Positions 22,113 to 35,079 of a stretch of 64,000 nt of DNA are shown here, one piece after another (the first letter of the stretch is position 1; every line of letters begins with the position of its first letter). Made by a program: the position numbers and the translations under genes. The notes under the pieces were generated by a model. The model was not told the DNA's origin. It was given only the letters and a program-made list of their open reading frames with translations, and did not search any database. Location of the stretch: positions 4,588,001-4,652,000 of the forward strand of contig OZ020485.1 of NCBI GenBank assembly GCA_963971405.1. Direction: 5' to 3'. The stretch comes from Psococerastis gibbosa (taxonomy: Eukaryota; Arthropoda; Insecta; Psocodea; Psocidae).

Positions 22113-23084
22113 TTGTAACCTTAAGAAGAAGAAGATTGTGGTGAGACGAAACTAATGATGAGATAAGGTTCCTTTTGAAACCCAAAAATTCTGAAAATGA
22201 AAGTGTGGGCTACCTGTGGGTATACCTTGGGCCATTGCCAAGGCCACCCACTCAGGTACGCGGGTACCTACCGACGGGGGCTAGGCGGCATGTTTCGTAA
22301 CCAATATAATACCGCATTAATAAAGCCACTTTCTCGAGTCTTCTCTTAATTAAGAGGCGTGGCGCTACCAGGCTCGGGTTCAAGCACCTCTACGGTTTTC
22401 ACGGGCGGAGGAGTTATAAAATTAAGCGGGTAACGTAAGGGGAGGGCAAAGTAGGTGCACAAATCAAATATCGTCACCCTAAAGCCAGAAGTGCGTAACC
22501 AACTTTGTGGGGGAAATGGAGTTATGATCAGATTTAGTGACCTTGTTGTAAGTTCTATCTTTGCATGTGCCGAAAAAAATCATGCATCAAAAATAAGGCG
22601 GAAATTTTCAATTAAGAGGTTTCTTATGAGCAAAAGCATCAATAAACGTAATTATGTCGAAATTCTGTTTTTGATGGCACGCCCTTCTAACTTTAGGGCG
22701 ACGATATCTCAGGCTTCACTTAGATGAAATGGTCCTCTACATGTTTGTATAAGGTGGCCGTTGACCACAGTTGTGGATATTGCATTCATTCTTCTTCTTC
22801 TAATGCCGCTTCTTTCGAATATTGGCGATAACCATGGCAATTGTAGTCATGATGGTACTGATACTAAGAAATTGTAATGCTGTGGTTTCCCACTGTCTTC
22901 TGCATCCTTATACCGTTGTCCGTCGACTGTTCATTGAGTTCCACAACCTTCGGTTCCAGTTTCCCAACCCCAGGACAAAAGAGTGCCCTGCACAGAAAAG
23001 ACTGAGTTTTTCGCTTATCCGGCTCAAACTCGTTCAGTCGTCACTACGCGCTTCCATCTTCCCCACGAGGAGGGATAGATAAGG
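22113..23084. other. Mostly unrecognised; antisense LINE tail near 22795-22990
   Basis: 22795-22850 (taatgccgcttctttcgaat, ggcgataaccatggcaattg) is the complement of the LINE tail read at 12560-12620. The rest shows no feature I can name. Confidence 0.4.
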
Positions 23085-23285
23085 GATTAAAGTAGTGGCA
23101 CAGACTTCGACTTTCACCCGAAAGGTTGTTGGTTCGAGTCTCACACTTGCTACATTTTCTGGCCATGCTTCGGAGGGCATGTAACCCAGGCCGTCCCGGG
23201 CCTTCCTAGCTGAGTGTTAGAGAGGGCTGTATAGCCCTAACTCCGCTAGGTTGGCTTGGTAGGCCTAATAGAACAAAAAGTTAAT
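23085..23285 (+). repeat. SINE family A, full copy
   Basis: tRNA-derived SINE. The 5' part has a B box (ggttcgagtct, 23130s) downstream of a weak A-box-like tagtggcac. The body has ttttctggccatgcttcgg, agggcatgtaa and gtcccgggccttcc. The 3' part has gagtgttagagagggctgta and ctccgctaggttggc, and it ends in agaacaaaaagt. The copy at 56605-56806 is colinear. Confidence 0.75.
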
Positions 23286-24441
23286 GTTTATTCATTTATA
23301 TAACTCTATACTTAAGTCTTGCCCCGTTAATGTAAGACGTTTTTTCATTATTATTATTTTTATTATTATTAGGGCCTATTATCGCAACTCAATCAAACAA
23401 TATAAAATAATCATACTATATGTACATTTGAGATACAAAAAATACTGTGGACCCGATAGGCCGTGGCCCGTGATGGGTCCAGAACAACTGTTACTGTTAA
23501 TACTAATTATAATAATAGTTAATAGGAAATCCAAACAATAAAATAGGAAATATAAATAAGTTAGTAGGGAGCATAATATTTAATTGTAGTTAGGATCTAT
23601 TTGTGATAAATATTCTGAGTTGTTAGAATTTAGGAATCGGCTAATTTGAGTCTGGAAATATTTAATATTTGATACCTGTAGTGGTTTTATTTCATCTGGT
23701 ACGGTAGTCTATTGTAAGCTAAGATAGATAAATATGCATGAGAATGTTGAAAATTGGATGTTTGATACTTGGGTATTTGTAGATTGTTATTCACACCTAA
23801 GCGAGTCGCCCTGCCATATGTTGAATAAAATCGACTTGTCCTTCTGGTGTTGAGTTTGTTATGAAACGATACAGGAGCAATTGTATAATATAACTGGAGG
23901 CAAATACCCGGGTTCAAGTCCCCCTTGCGCCCTTTTCTCGCATGTATCTTTCTCTGGTAGGGTCTAGTGAGGTACTAAGAACTAACAAGGTGCATGCTGC
24001 ATAGAGCATAGAGTAAAAGTGAATTTAACTTGTCTATGAGAGTGAGAGGCCGTCATAGTCCAAATAACGCGCATTAATTCTTCTCTACAGACTCATTATA
24101 TCAATAGATTAGAGAGTTATTTTAAATTGTCTAGGCTACATAATATACACGAATATTCCAGTTTGTCTTGTTGCATAAGACAATAAATAACATAATAAAA
24201 TAGCCTACGTAATTTATTAAGTGAGAAGTTAACAAATAAAGTCATATAGGCTTAATATACAGTACTAGGTATAACATACTGGACTTTGTTGGCAACACAT
24301 TATACGCTTATTTATTTATTTAGTTAATATAAGTAATTTCAGAGTAGAGTTGAACAACACTCGACTACTGAAGGCTTTATAAACCGGCATATAGGCCAGC
24401 TGCTTGATGTTGGGACAGGGGCTCCTAGCGTTTTAGCACTA
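23286..24441. other. No recognised feature
   Basis: AT-rich with a TTATTATT run near 23345-23370. 23905-23935 (gggttcaagtcccccttgc) resembles a B box, but no tRNA fold was found around it. Confidence 0.35.
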
Positions 24442-25236
24442 CTTATGGAGGCTAAAGGCATAGTATCCACAATAATGAAAGGGAAATTAATTCTTTAGTA
24501 TGCTTATTTTACTTGAAAAAAATCAACATATTGACCAAATACTTTCACAAAAAATATATTACTAAAAATGCTTAAAACCCCAATACTTCAGAGCTATTTT
24601 TTTCCAATTTTTTCTCCGGGGAGACCCCCGGGCCCCCCTCAATGGTAGGTTTATTCGCCGTTGTAATATCTCAATTTTGTACTGTTTGCAAACATTGGCG
24701 TAAATAGGGGGGTCCTGGATTTCTGGTGACAAAGACGTTATGAAGGCGAAAGGCATAGTATTCAGAATAACGAAAGGGAAATTAATGCGTGGTATGCTTA
24801 TTTCACATGATAGACATCATGAAAAAAATCTACATAGTGACCTATCACAAAAATATATTACTCAAAATGATTAAAAAATTTCTTTGGGGGAGACCCCCGG
24901 GCCCCCCTCAGCAGTAGGTTTATTCGTCGGTAAAATTTCAACTGTGCTGCTTGCAAATTGCATTAAACCTCCCTAATTTGGGCCTATTCATCAATTTTTG
25001 TTATCCGGGGGAGACCCCCGGGCCCCCCTTTATCCAGTATATAATTTTCGTAAAACCTCACTAATTTCAGCCCATTTATCAATTTTTTTCTACGGGGGAG
25101 ACCCCGGGTCCCCCCTTTTTTTCGTAATTCGTAAAACCTCACTAATTTGGGCCCATTTATCGATTCTTTTTCTCCGGGGATCAAAGTCTTGGGGTCCTAA
25201 AGCCTCACCCAGAAATTTTGGGAATTTACGCCAATG
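24442..25236. mobile_element. hAT-family MITE copies, truncated plus complete
   Basis: 24442-24690 matches the left interior of the 4931-5446 element (atggaggctaaaggcatagt, gaaagggaaattaa). A second copy starts at 24693 with cattggcgtaaatag and ends at 25236 with the inverted tttacgccaatg. It contains at least three ggggagacccccgggccccc modules. No matching 8-bp flanks were found, so one insertion boundary may be rearranged. Confidence 0.65.
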
Positions 25237-26009
25237 TTCTCTAGCTATGTGAATAAGTATGAATTTTATTAATAAACGGACATTGCGTTTATCTTACTAC
25301 TAACTGTGCAGCCATCCCGAGCTCGGTACATGGTGTTTAATCAGTGTATAAGAATGATATGTTAGCAGATAGCAGCGGCAGTGTTGTAGAAGTTGTATTG
25401 GTAATATAATAAGGACAAAATGACTTAAAAAATATATAATATTCAAAAGCTATTGACAGTTTGTTTCGGATATGGAAAGAGATTTTTTTAAATGTTTTAA
25501 ACAGCATGATTGCATGCGTCTCCATTGAATTGCGAGTTTGACGCCAATATATTTGAAATTGCGACTATACAAACATCAATAAACATTTTCAAGAAAACCT
25601 ACCCGAAATCCATAATTGTCGCGAAGCTCCTAACGATAATGTGTGAGTGAGTGAATGAGCTGGAAAATTATACTTTTTTTTTCCTATTATCCATGGCCTT
25701 ATAACCCCAAAAACGCACCCTACAAGCCGTTTAAATTATCAAATTATCTACCTACCCATATACCCATTATCTATTGTCTATCTAGGTTCACTAAGACAGA
25801 GAGGAGTGTCATACAAGGTGATCGAATATGCACGCCCTAAAATTGAACTAATTTTAGGCTAAATCAATAGGTATTAGAAGAAAATGTCAAGGTTTCTGCA
25901 TTAGCGCCGGGTTGAGCTGGAGCCAATGTTAAACAATACTATACACAACATCAAGACTAGTGTTTTATACAGCCCACCATTTTTTTCATTTTTTTTTTCA
26001 TTAATGGCT
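25237..26009. other. No recognised feature
   Basis: AT-rich, no supported exon. Confidence 0.3.
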
Positions 26010-26110
26010 TGTGGTCTACCGGTTATGACGACGCCCCGGTTAAGCGTAGATAGTGGGTTTGAATCCCGCCAAGTCCAGTTTTTTTCCATATCCGTCTGTT
26101 TCGGAAAATA
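26010..26110 (+). repeat. SINE family B, tRNA-like core
   Basis: cggttaagcgtagatagtgg, then gtttgaatcccgccaagtcc and agttttttt match the tRNA-like core at 38595-38640. The B box is gtttgaatcc. The left inverted arm of other copies is not seen here. Confidence 0.6.
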
Positions 26111-27582
26111 GGTGGGTTAAAAATGTTAATTTCGATTATGGGTCTAATACTGCACGTGCGTTATTGTAGTTAATTTAATGGAGAAACATCTGTTGCCAAT
26201 ACTGTACTGTCTATCAATTTTGAGTGACAGTGGGCGCCAATATATTTTGACACTTGCACGTCGTGACGACAATGGTTGCATACTCTTTTGTTGTGAAGCG
26301 CCGTGAGTCCGTGACTAATACTACACGTCATAACATTGTAAATCACTCAATTCACCAATTCTTGCTTCGTTTGGCCACCTGTTCTATAAGGAAGGTGCTT
26401 TTATAAGGGTATAGGTATATAATGTTTCACAACTCTGTAGTTAGGGCAGCCAGAAACTTTGAAAATTGCGAAAGAAACTCTGATGGCTGGAGCGGGAAGC
26501 ACTCTACCAAAATCCCCCAAAAACCCATAGTAATCTACTATTTTCCCCCCCCTTTCGCTCTTCTACATTTTATTTGGGGTAGCAGCTGTCCGTCTTCTTA
26601 AATAACCTCCGGCACTCTTTCTTTCATCCATCCAGCTGATCTGTAGCATCCTTCTATATCACCATATTTCAAACGCTTCAAACCTCTTCAATTCCTTAGC
26701 TCATTACAGCCAGCTAAAGTAAACTACACCAAAAATGCCAATAAGTACACGGTTAAAATATCTCTTTGGTCCATAAGGATTACCTCAGCTGCACGTGGGT
26801 AACATGCACAAGTCCGGTCGTATAGCTTGAGGTTCCTTACAAATATCCAGTTTAATTAAGGACTCACAATACAAATTCTTCTACATTGTTGACAATACTG
26901 AATTGGCTGTGATTGTTCTCGAAATGGTCATTGCACTTTCCCATATAGCACGAGGGAAAGCCTGGGCAGTATATTAACACGCAACTCATGTAATTAGGCT
27001 GGCGGCCGTGACTGCGCCGGTGCCAAGTCACTACGAAAATAGGTACCTAGACATTGAATAGACTTGTCTAGGTTAGCAAAGTCATTCATTTACCTCTTGA
27101 CTTCTTATTTGACAATAGTCAAATTACCGGTCAAAAGCTTATTGATCTCAATTTTAGTACAATAGTATCGTAACCTATTTCTTAACAGCTGTTAACGCTT
27201 ACAAGGCCAGAAGATTTTTAAAGTTGATTCGCGCACATTGAACTCAGAAATTTTTTTTCTGGATAAGGGATTATTGGCAATAGGCACTAAAATTGTTACT
27301 AGACCTATGTTTTTAGATCCTTACTGACAGGAAAAAGATTCACCAAAATTATCAGCTCTATATTTAAATTATCTCGATTCCGTAATCCGGAGAACCGACC
27401 GTCAATGTCGTAATGGCTGTAAGCCCCCATAAATCAAGTACAAAACCTCCAATTTTGGTTGCCAAGACTTACTTAGTACTAGAATACTGAATACTACTAT
27501 AGTAGACTTAATAAAGAGGCTATTTGAATTGGAAAAACAGCCTTCAATAATTACCCGTATATGTTTTTCAAATCTAAATGTC
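26111..27582. other. No recognised feature
   Basis: No supported exon, repeat or structural signal. Confidence 0.3.
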
Positions 27583-28175
27583 ATTTCAGGATGCATAGTG
27601 ACGTGAGAAGGCGAAGGGCGAGATCCAAGACATATAATATTATTCCCGGCATCCTTTTCGGAATGAGTGTTTTCGGATTATGAAGAAGCCATTAAAAATT
27701 TGCCACACGCAATTTTTTCACTATTGTCGTCGAACGCTCTTTTAGGTGAGATAAAGCTAGCAATATATAAAGGACGAGACAAGACGTGGTATCAGAACGT
27801 ATTCTTATGTTGCTTAAAATTTACGGTAGTTTTTTTTTTATTCACAGAATGTTTTACCTGTTAGTGGTGCTTATTTACAAGCTTGGTCACAATATATACA
27901 CTTTTAGCATGCATAGTGATGTTAGGAGATGGATGCGATGGGACATGACACCGGCATCCGTGTCATAGTAATACTAGTCCCCGATGTTGGTTTTAGGATA
28001 GGGTGCTTTTTTGGATTTAAGGAAAGCATTTAACAGTTTGTGGCCCATATTTCACCTATAGGCACTTGGTCACTAAATACCCTTTTAGGATATATAGTGA
28101 TGTAAGAAGATGGACGAGATGAGACATGGCATCGGCATCCGTGTCATAATACTTGTCCCCGATATCGGGCGCGGG
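27583..28175 (+). repeat. Degenerate direct repeats, about 180 bp apart
   Basis: gcatagtgatgttaggagat with ggcatccgtgtcata (from about 27911) recurs as atatagtgatgtaagaagat with ggcatccgtgtcata (from about 28090). A weaker third copy starts near 27592 (gcatagtgacgtgagaagg...ggcatcc). Function unknown. Confidence 0.6.
28005..28055 (+). pseudogene. Possible RT motif A scrap
   Basis: One plus-strand frame reads AFLDLRKAFNSLWPI, which fits reverse-transcriptase motif A of LINEs (F.DL.KAFD). The frame is short and neighbouring motifs are missing, so chance cannot be ruled out. Confidence 0.35.
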
Positions 28176-28484
28176 TCGTGGAACCCTCCTCGAGTGTTTT
28201 CAAACAACTGTCTCATTTAGGTCACGAAAACGTCGTCGTGTATTGCACCCATCAATATCACGCAACAGCTGCCGCATTCATGCAAAACTTTACACTTTAA
28301 TTTCCTAAACGAATTTGAAATAATACGGGTGCTGACCATAATCCAGGCCAACGGCCCTCCAAAACAATGATAAGCAGTACAGAAAGTTTCACGTGGTTTT
28401 TCAATGCATTATAATAGTGAATACAAACGCGGATTTCCCATAGGGACAACCTAGTCCAAATTTCCAAGAGGCAACCTCCTCGTT
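28176..28484. other. No recognised feature
   Basis: No supported exon or repeat. Confidence 0.3.
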
Positions 28485-28640
28485 ATAACCGAAATTAGAG
28501 GATCTAGAAATATCTGGACTTGACGGGATTCAAACCCACGATCGTTAATTATCTGAGACATCGTCCAGGGGTAAGCAAAGATCGTGGGTTCAGATACGCC
28601 AAGTCTAGATTTTTCTAAATATCCTAATTTCCGTTTCAGA
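28485..28640. repeat. SINE family B in inverted, hairpin arrangement
   Basis: aaccgaaattagaggatcta at the left is mirrored by tctaaatatcctaatttccg at the right. Inside, gggattcaaacccacgatcg is mirrored by gatcgtgggttcagatacg. Two tRNA-like B-box regions therefore face each other. Compare 38555-38660, which has one core between inverted arms. Confidence 0.65.
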
Positions 28641-28699
28641 CATACATATATAATACGAAAAAATATGCAATAAAATGGCAATAATGGCCGAGCAAACTT

Positions 28700-29045
28700 T
28701 CAGGCAGAAGATGAACATCCTGGTTGAGAAACTTGAAACGAAATGAAATGAAAAATGTCTTTATATTAGCCTAGCTTTAGCCCCGAACCAACTAACCGAC
28801 TTTGGTTTACAAAAAAGTAATAATGGAACAGACACTCACTCTCACACTTCACACCCCAGAAACTGATGGCAGGCTGTCTTGAATCTCCCCAAATTATCCT
28901 CTGTCCTCGTTTCTTCTGGCAAGGAATTCCAAAGCCTTGAGGCTGTCGTTTGGCAAGAGCACGACTTCCCTTCTTAGAGCAGCAGACTCCAAAGTCCAAA
29001 TTGCCATGGCGATTGTTAACCTTCGATGGAAGGGACATTTAAAGA
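28700..29045 (+). pseudogene. LINE ORF2 tail, split by a second LINE fragment
   Basis: 28705-28740 reads as KMNILVEKLET. From about 28930 the frame LSFGKSTTSLLRAAD, then IAMAIVNLRWKGHL, continues the same C-terminal tail as at 12500-12620, where both parts are adjacent. The 28745-28935 interval in between is foreign. Confidence 0.65.
28745..28935 (-). pseudogene. Nested antisense LINE RT C-terminus (LWNSLPEE type)
   Basis: On the minus strand the frame reads LWNSLPEETRTEDNLGRF, then KTACHQFLG and stop. LWN.LP.......F...L is the typical last block of Jockey/CR1-like ORF2 proteins. It lies inside the plus-strand LINE tail, so it inserted after that copy did. Confidence 0.65.
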
Positions 29046-29070
29046 AGAAGAAGAAGAAGAAGAAGAAGAT
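29041..29070. repeat. (GAA)n microsatellite
   Basis: About ten GAA/AAG units directly follow the plus-strand LINE tail and probably represent its 3' terminal repeat. Confidence 0.75.
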
Positions 29071-29075
29071 ATACA

Positions 29076-31639
29076 TAAAAGCCGTTAAAAATCCTTCAAG
29101 GCACAACTAACTTTCCTTCAGTTTACATATCGTAAACGCATCCGACCAGATGCAAACCATGGATTCACACCAACAATCAATCAGATGTCCAACCTCGTCC
29201 TTTAAGAAGATGCTATGGATTTGGGTACCATCGCAACACTTTGCGTTCTGATGTGCCTGTCCAACAACCGAATCCAAATTTATGGTACATCATTACTTAT
29301 TTATTTACCCACCATAAAGATTACCGAGACTTTGGGGCCAATATTGTTTCGCAGGACCGGCACGTATTTAAATGAGAACGGTAAGAAACCTGAAATTCAT
29401 TCAGCACCATATTAGTTTGTTATTGTTGCAACTGCACTAATCATCATGCAAGAGAGTGCAGCAGCGAGTGAGTGAGAGGTCTGGAGCAGAGCCGAGGCCG
29501 TGAGAATCGCACTCGTGCGTCTCGGATCAACACAGACAATTCTACGAAACTCAATTCGACAGAACCGACGAAACCCAATAAAAACTGGTGATATTTGATA
29601 GGGATGGAAATGGAGAAAGAGAAATGTCACGTGTTTAGTCACAAAGATGGACCACAGCCAGCGACCACAGAGGGAATTCTAGAGGAAAAGTTGATAGCAT
29701 TGTGTACCTTACTAAAGATTGGCCTCACGTCAGCCCAGCGATGTAGGGAACCTACCGAGAAGGAAGCCTCACAAAACAATTACCCTCAACAAATAATAGA
29801 TGAATACCTCTGTCACGTTCGTTTGAAGGTTAGAAGAGACCAACCGATGATTAGGATGGAAGATCCGCTTTTCACCAAAAACCGTTAGAAGAGAAGAAGG
29901 CGTCCAATAAGGGATAATGAAGTTAATGATCCTTCTAGCGAGGTTAATGGTGAAAGAGGAAACTGAGAAATAAGTATGAGGGAGTACGAGTATATGGCAA
30001 CGCTGCAACCTGTATTTTTGACGGTGAGCTGAAGGACCTTGTGTCCGTGTATGGGACGTTTTATCAATTTTATCAAAAAAATAGTGACAGATGGGATAAG
30101 GGGGTAAATGGGTACTGTGCAATGTGGATGCATACTTTCAGCTTGAAGGATGTCAAAATTGGATCATGCGCGACAGACGAAGCACGTTAAGTACCCAGTA
30201 CATAACAAGCAACGGGGGAAACCCCTTATAAGTGTAAAAATCATAGAATAAATATTTATTGGTAAAAATCAACTATGTCATGGAACCAATCGTAGAACTG
30301 AATATCTAGACAAACAGAAGAAAAGTTTCAGGACATTATGATAAAATATGATATGTACCCCTTTCTAACCCAGATTGGACACAATTGTGAGTGCTAGAGA
30401 TGTGTAACATAGAAATAGGACAATGAATCAGTAAATAGCATTAGGAGGAAAGCCTTAAAACATGCGTTCTAATACCATATGTAATATTATTCCAATTGTA
30501 GTAGCTTTGCCGAAATTGGAGTGTTTCCGTATATTACATAATTTTATTTATTTATTACTGAATTTGCTTGGTACAAATAAAAGCGATTGGTGTGATGTTC
30601 CCGAGGAAGGAGTTCAATAACTGCAGCCAATTGGTGCTATTGAAGACCATGTTTCATTAATAAATACTAAGGAGCACTTCTGCTAGTTCAGCGGCACGAT
30701 ATGTCCTGTGAAAACCAACTTTGTACAAAACGCGTCGTGGGTGTACTCTGATTTGCTCTTATGCGTAGAACTATATCTAAGACCATGAGCGTCCTGTAAG
30801 TATAGTTAACGATGAAGAACATACGTTGGCGTAAGAAAATATCAGACTGTTTTATCGTATACTATTAATCCATTGCAGCAACTGACGCGTAGAATTGCGG
30901 TGGGGACCTAGACTCGTTACGATGTCTACGTGCCTCATGCTCTGAGGTTTTTGCTTTTTACGTTAATAGCCACCTATTTAACCTTATATCTAAGTACGGG
31001 TGTGGGCTGACCGAATAGCCCGATAAAATCAGAAGCTGAGAGACTTGTTGGCATCAGCATGATGCACTGAAGTACGAAGTGAGAGAGAAACGTTTATAAT
31101 ATATAGGATTTTAATGTTTATTTTGAGCTGATAAAGGAGGCGGTGGCTAAGAAGTTAAAGCCGAGTCCATTGAATAGAAAACCTATCATACAATTGACCG
31201 TTGGAGCCTAATTTATTTCTTCTGGCTCTACAGCCCTTGATGGGATTTGCCCTTCACGACAACATTCCTCCAGCCATCTCTATTTTGTACGACCTGGTCA
31301 AATTAAGTTGCCCACATTATGAATCTCACGAATTTTTAAAGCGTTTCATGAAGTGATAAATTCTACGATATGACCACGACATACTATATATATGCAGTGG
31401 TGGGTATCTATAGGTGCATTTACTGCAGACATAGGAAGTTATAAGAATTGCATAAGTTGACCATTTCGTTCTTCGTTCCTCACCTGCTTCATTGAATGGT
31501 AGAACAAGATGTTAACCGGAAAGAAGTAGTTCAGTAATTAATTAAGTAATGATGCAGTCAAGTCCAGCGATGATCATGACCAATATAATGACTTCAGTAT
31601 TATCATTAATGGTCCTGGTATAAGGTAATTAATGTGGTG
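29076..31639. other. No supported gene
   Basis: A 97-codon open frame at 29595-29888 (plus) matches nothing I recognise and has no clear splice or retroelement context. It overlaps a similar-length frame on the minus strand, so at least one of them is chance. Otherwise AT-rich sequence. Confidence 0.35.
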
Positions 31640-31995
31640 TTGTAATGAATAAAGACCTCAACATTATCAGGTCTGCGGCTGCTAATTTCATAGTTAATGG
31701 GGCGATGACTAAATTTAATGTCATGCACTTTCCCTCTTTTGATGCATTTTATTTGCCAAGGTTGTTGTATGCAATTTCTACTTCATTCAGTTCTTCTTCT
31801 ATGACTTCTTTTTGTTCTTCAATGTTCTCTGTGTATTAACCAATTTCTTTTTCATCATCTCCATAAACATTTTTATGATCTTCATCTCTTGATTCTCTTC
31901 CGACAGCATTTTTTTAAATGCTGCCAATGGTTCAATGGTTTGTCCGGTTGAAAATGTTTTGATGAACTGGACAATGTGGTTTTGGAGGGTTTTCC
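31640..31995 (-). pseudogene. Possible decayed coding remnant, unidentified
   Basis: On the minus strand a frame reads GKTLQNHIVQFIKTFSTGQ, then LAAFKKMLSEENQEMK and MFMEMMKKKL. After a one-base shift it continues as IEEQKEVIEEELNEVE. The Lys/Glu/Met-rich heptad-like pattern and the clean shift suggest an old coiled-coil coding sequence, possibly a retroelement gag-like piece. I do not recognise the family. Confidence 0.3.
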
Positions 31996-32859
31996 CGAAA
32001 AATAATGAAATTTATTACTAACATATAATTTTAAAATAAAACATTTGTTTTCTTTGCAAAAAAAAAAATTAGAAATTGCACTAGATAAAAGTCCCTTGCC
32101 TGATTTTGAACGTCACTGGATCCAGCAGCCCTGATTTTTATTAGATTTCCTTTTAATATTTTCTTCCTTTCAACGACTTTTCAACAAAATTAAAATTCAA
32201 TGGAATGACTAAAAACGTACTCCGGTTTAATCCTATTTAACTCGTATTAAGAAGCTGCCTAGGCGGAAATTATGGTGAAAAAATCCTGTAAGCGTGGCCA
32301 CTTCCATATACATATTGAGTCCCATAGCGCCGAGTGAGCTCATTTGAGGTGTTGACTGAGGGGTTTCATTGGTTTAGACATCAGTGCATGTGTAACAAAA
32401 ATATTTCATATTTGTATTTTTTATTTCTGTATATTTATTTTATATAGGGCTAATTTATTTATGATATACATAGGTATTTATTTTTTAAATTTGTATTTCT
32501 ATATTTATATTTGATATTGTACAGGCAATATCCAAAAAGACCACCTAAGTGAGTTAACCACGGAACCACAGCGTCGCGGAGCGGCAAACTACTGCGCAGT
32601 TATAATGAAAGGCCATAATAATTAAATAATAAATGAGCGTCTGTCAATTTGATAGTAAACTTAATGGGACACTGCGCACCTACCCATAATGTGCACTTTC
32701 CCTCTACTACAAGGTTCCAAGGTAACAACTAGTGTAGTGCATAAAAACCGGGCAGCTTGCAGCACTTCTAGGTACACTGGCTGTATATTGACTTACGATT
32801 CTTTTTCATTATATCCCTCTTCTAGCGAAGAATAATCATCACGGTAATATGAACCTTCT
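31996..32859. other. No recognised feature
   Basis: AT-rich. 32400-32520 has irregular TATTTAT runs. Confidence 0.3.
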
Positions 32860-33110
32860 AGACTGCTGCTCTGAAAAGGAAAGTCATGCTCTTGCCGCAA
32901 GTTTTTCTACCAGGATGTTCCTCTGCCGGGGGCCCTCAGCTCTTTTATCTTCCGTTGGATTATAACGAGCCGAAGGTGATATTTTTCGTTCCTCATTACA
33001 TGGCTGATATGTTAGTTTTCATATCTTCAACCGTCAGCAGCAACTCAGCTTCTGTATCCATTCACCCCAGGACCTCAGCATTAGGGACACGATTTCTATC
33101 AGGACATGCG
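32860..33110 (-). pseudogene. LINE ORF2 tail, antisense
   Basis: The complement carries the same ordered blocks as 12330-12620: LLRR-type start, HVMRNEKYHL, IIQRKIKELRAPG and a short final block, interrupted by stops. Confidence 0.6.
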
Positions 33111-33729
33111 CATCATTCGTCTGTATCTCCACATTTTAAATGCACTAATTCCATTTTCCTTAGCTTGGGTCTACGTCCATGCCCCATGCTACATAGAACG
33201 ATTGGGACCACATATGATAACATAGGCCAAAGAAGACAAAGAATGAAATGGAACTATGGATTTCTTTCGTATAGAAATCCAGAATGTCGGCTATACATGT
33301 CGCGATAGAGAAATGTCGTCAACAGCCAATGTTTTGATTTGTTGACTGCATGATCTGATTGGTACGTGGAAGAGTCGAACTTTAACCACTGCACCACCAA
33401 TATGTACGACAGTAAAGTTATTTTTGTTGTGTATGTAGACAATACTAAGGGCTATGAGCAGATGTGTGACGTAGAAAACAATTGAATGAAAACCGGGTCA
33501 TACGCCATGGGAATGGCCACTCGCATTAATTGAAAGCGAATCTCTATACCAGCGATGACCGTCTTTGTATTTAACAAGTCGATTGGTACTTCATATTATA
33601 CTGCTATAGGATACTAATAATACATTATACTTTGTTAGGAATATCATCACCTGTTATTTGACTCTGGTAAACATAATTTTCGGTTTCCTCGGCGCTACAA
33701 TTAGGGGTGAGTTTTGGTCCATCAACTCA
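33111..33729. other. No recognised feature
   Basis: No supported exon or repeat. Confidence 0.3.
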
Positions 33730-34140
33730 TCTCCCTCCTGACATTCCCCCCTTCTTCTTCTGACAAGCCACCACAAGTATCCTTTACAAGTCACTTGACC
33801 CCTTATCTCTAAATTGGTTCCGTTCGGTTCTTTTTCCTCTGCGCTATACTTTGTAGCCTAAGCTTTGCCCTCTGTCTCCACCTATCTCCAGACATCTTTT
33901 TCTCTCAAGCCGCCACTGACTTCTTTCGCAGGTCACTTTCCACACGTCTCTTCATTGGTTTTGTGGCCTGCCATACCACCTACTGCTCCCATTCTCGCAA
34001 TGTATACGGAGTTGGAAGATCAGTCTTGAGCCATTCCCTCCACATGCCGAATCCACCGAATTCATTGGGCTATTGCCAAGTGAACGATGTCTCCTACTTC
34101 CAGGATCTCGTCTATCGCGACGTTTGTTCTTCCCTCTCTC
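33730..34140 (-). pseudogene. Possible LINE ORF2 tail, antisense, related to the 41.8-kb array
   Basis: The complement contains MWREWL, TPYTLREWEQ, QATKPMKRR and a D.WRQR-like end, resembling the R..W......D...W tail of LINE proteins. The same region is recognisably similar to 41760-41940 (QATKPM is shared). Strongly decayed. Confidence 0.45.
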
Positions 34141-35079
34141 TATCTCATTAAAGTCAAAACTTCTTCTTCCTCTTCTTCTACAGCCCCGTCCTTGGCTGGT
34201 AGGCCATTTGACGCATAGTAGAGCTGGGCCAATCCCTCCTGTGTCGTACTTTGGTTTTCTACCTCAATGCCAGTGCAGCTGAATAGGGGATCGGCATTCC
34301 CCTCCCCTTGGTAGCAGAGGAGGGGGGGGGGGTCAAATCGATCGATCGATTTCCCCCATTGCATACTATTTTGTAGCCTCCTGGCTATGCAAAGTACTCG
34401 TAGAGTCTATACAATTAGCATTGACGAGATATACTTGATTGCCCTACTACGACTATTTCTTTCCGTGATTTTCTAGGTATTAGGTAATCGCTGATAAACA
34501 TAGCGACAGTGCGTGAGGTATCGAAGGCACGCCAAGGTTGTGTACCTATAATTCTGGAATTATACCTAAAATTACTGTTTCACAATATGCAAGTAGCCTA
34601 ATTTGCTGTGCTCTTATTAGTTTGTATTGTACTATTGACTCGGTCATATTTCAATAATCTGGAGGTTTATCATGGTTTTCCCACACATAAATAACTGTTT
34701 CACAACGAAGAGGCATTTTAATTTACCGGAGCTAGTCTATATTTACAATACACATACGCTATATTTATTTAAAAGTAGCCTGCGTATGCTGCTATACTAC
34801 AGTATAAGTCACACAATTTCCCTTTCTTATGGCAAATTAAACAATATACAAATTATAAAATGTATTCCGCTAGGTTGACTTAGTAATAGAACAAAAAGTC
34901 GATATTTATTTATTTATTTACATTATTTTATAAACAATATGTAAGTTACGCTGGGAAGGCTTCTCTCTTTAATACAGGTGTTTTTATAATTATTAATGAA
35001 GAGACTTTTATGGAAGAAGACTATATCCTTGAAGTGGTTCATTGAAATTTGCCCTGACAACGACATTATGGCTAATATT
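34141..35079. other. Mostly unrecognised; SINE A 3' end at 34863-34917
   Basis: 34863-34917 (ttccgctaggttgacttagt, agaacaaaaagtcg and TTTA units) is the 3' end of SINE family A. A G homopolymer and four GATC units lie near 34322-34350. Confidence 0.45.

Noticed and set aside
23905-23940. Possible tRNA gene from a B-box-like gggttcaagtcc
   Set aside because: No acceptor stem, A box or cloverleaf can be built around it.
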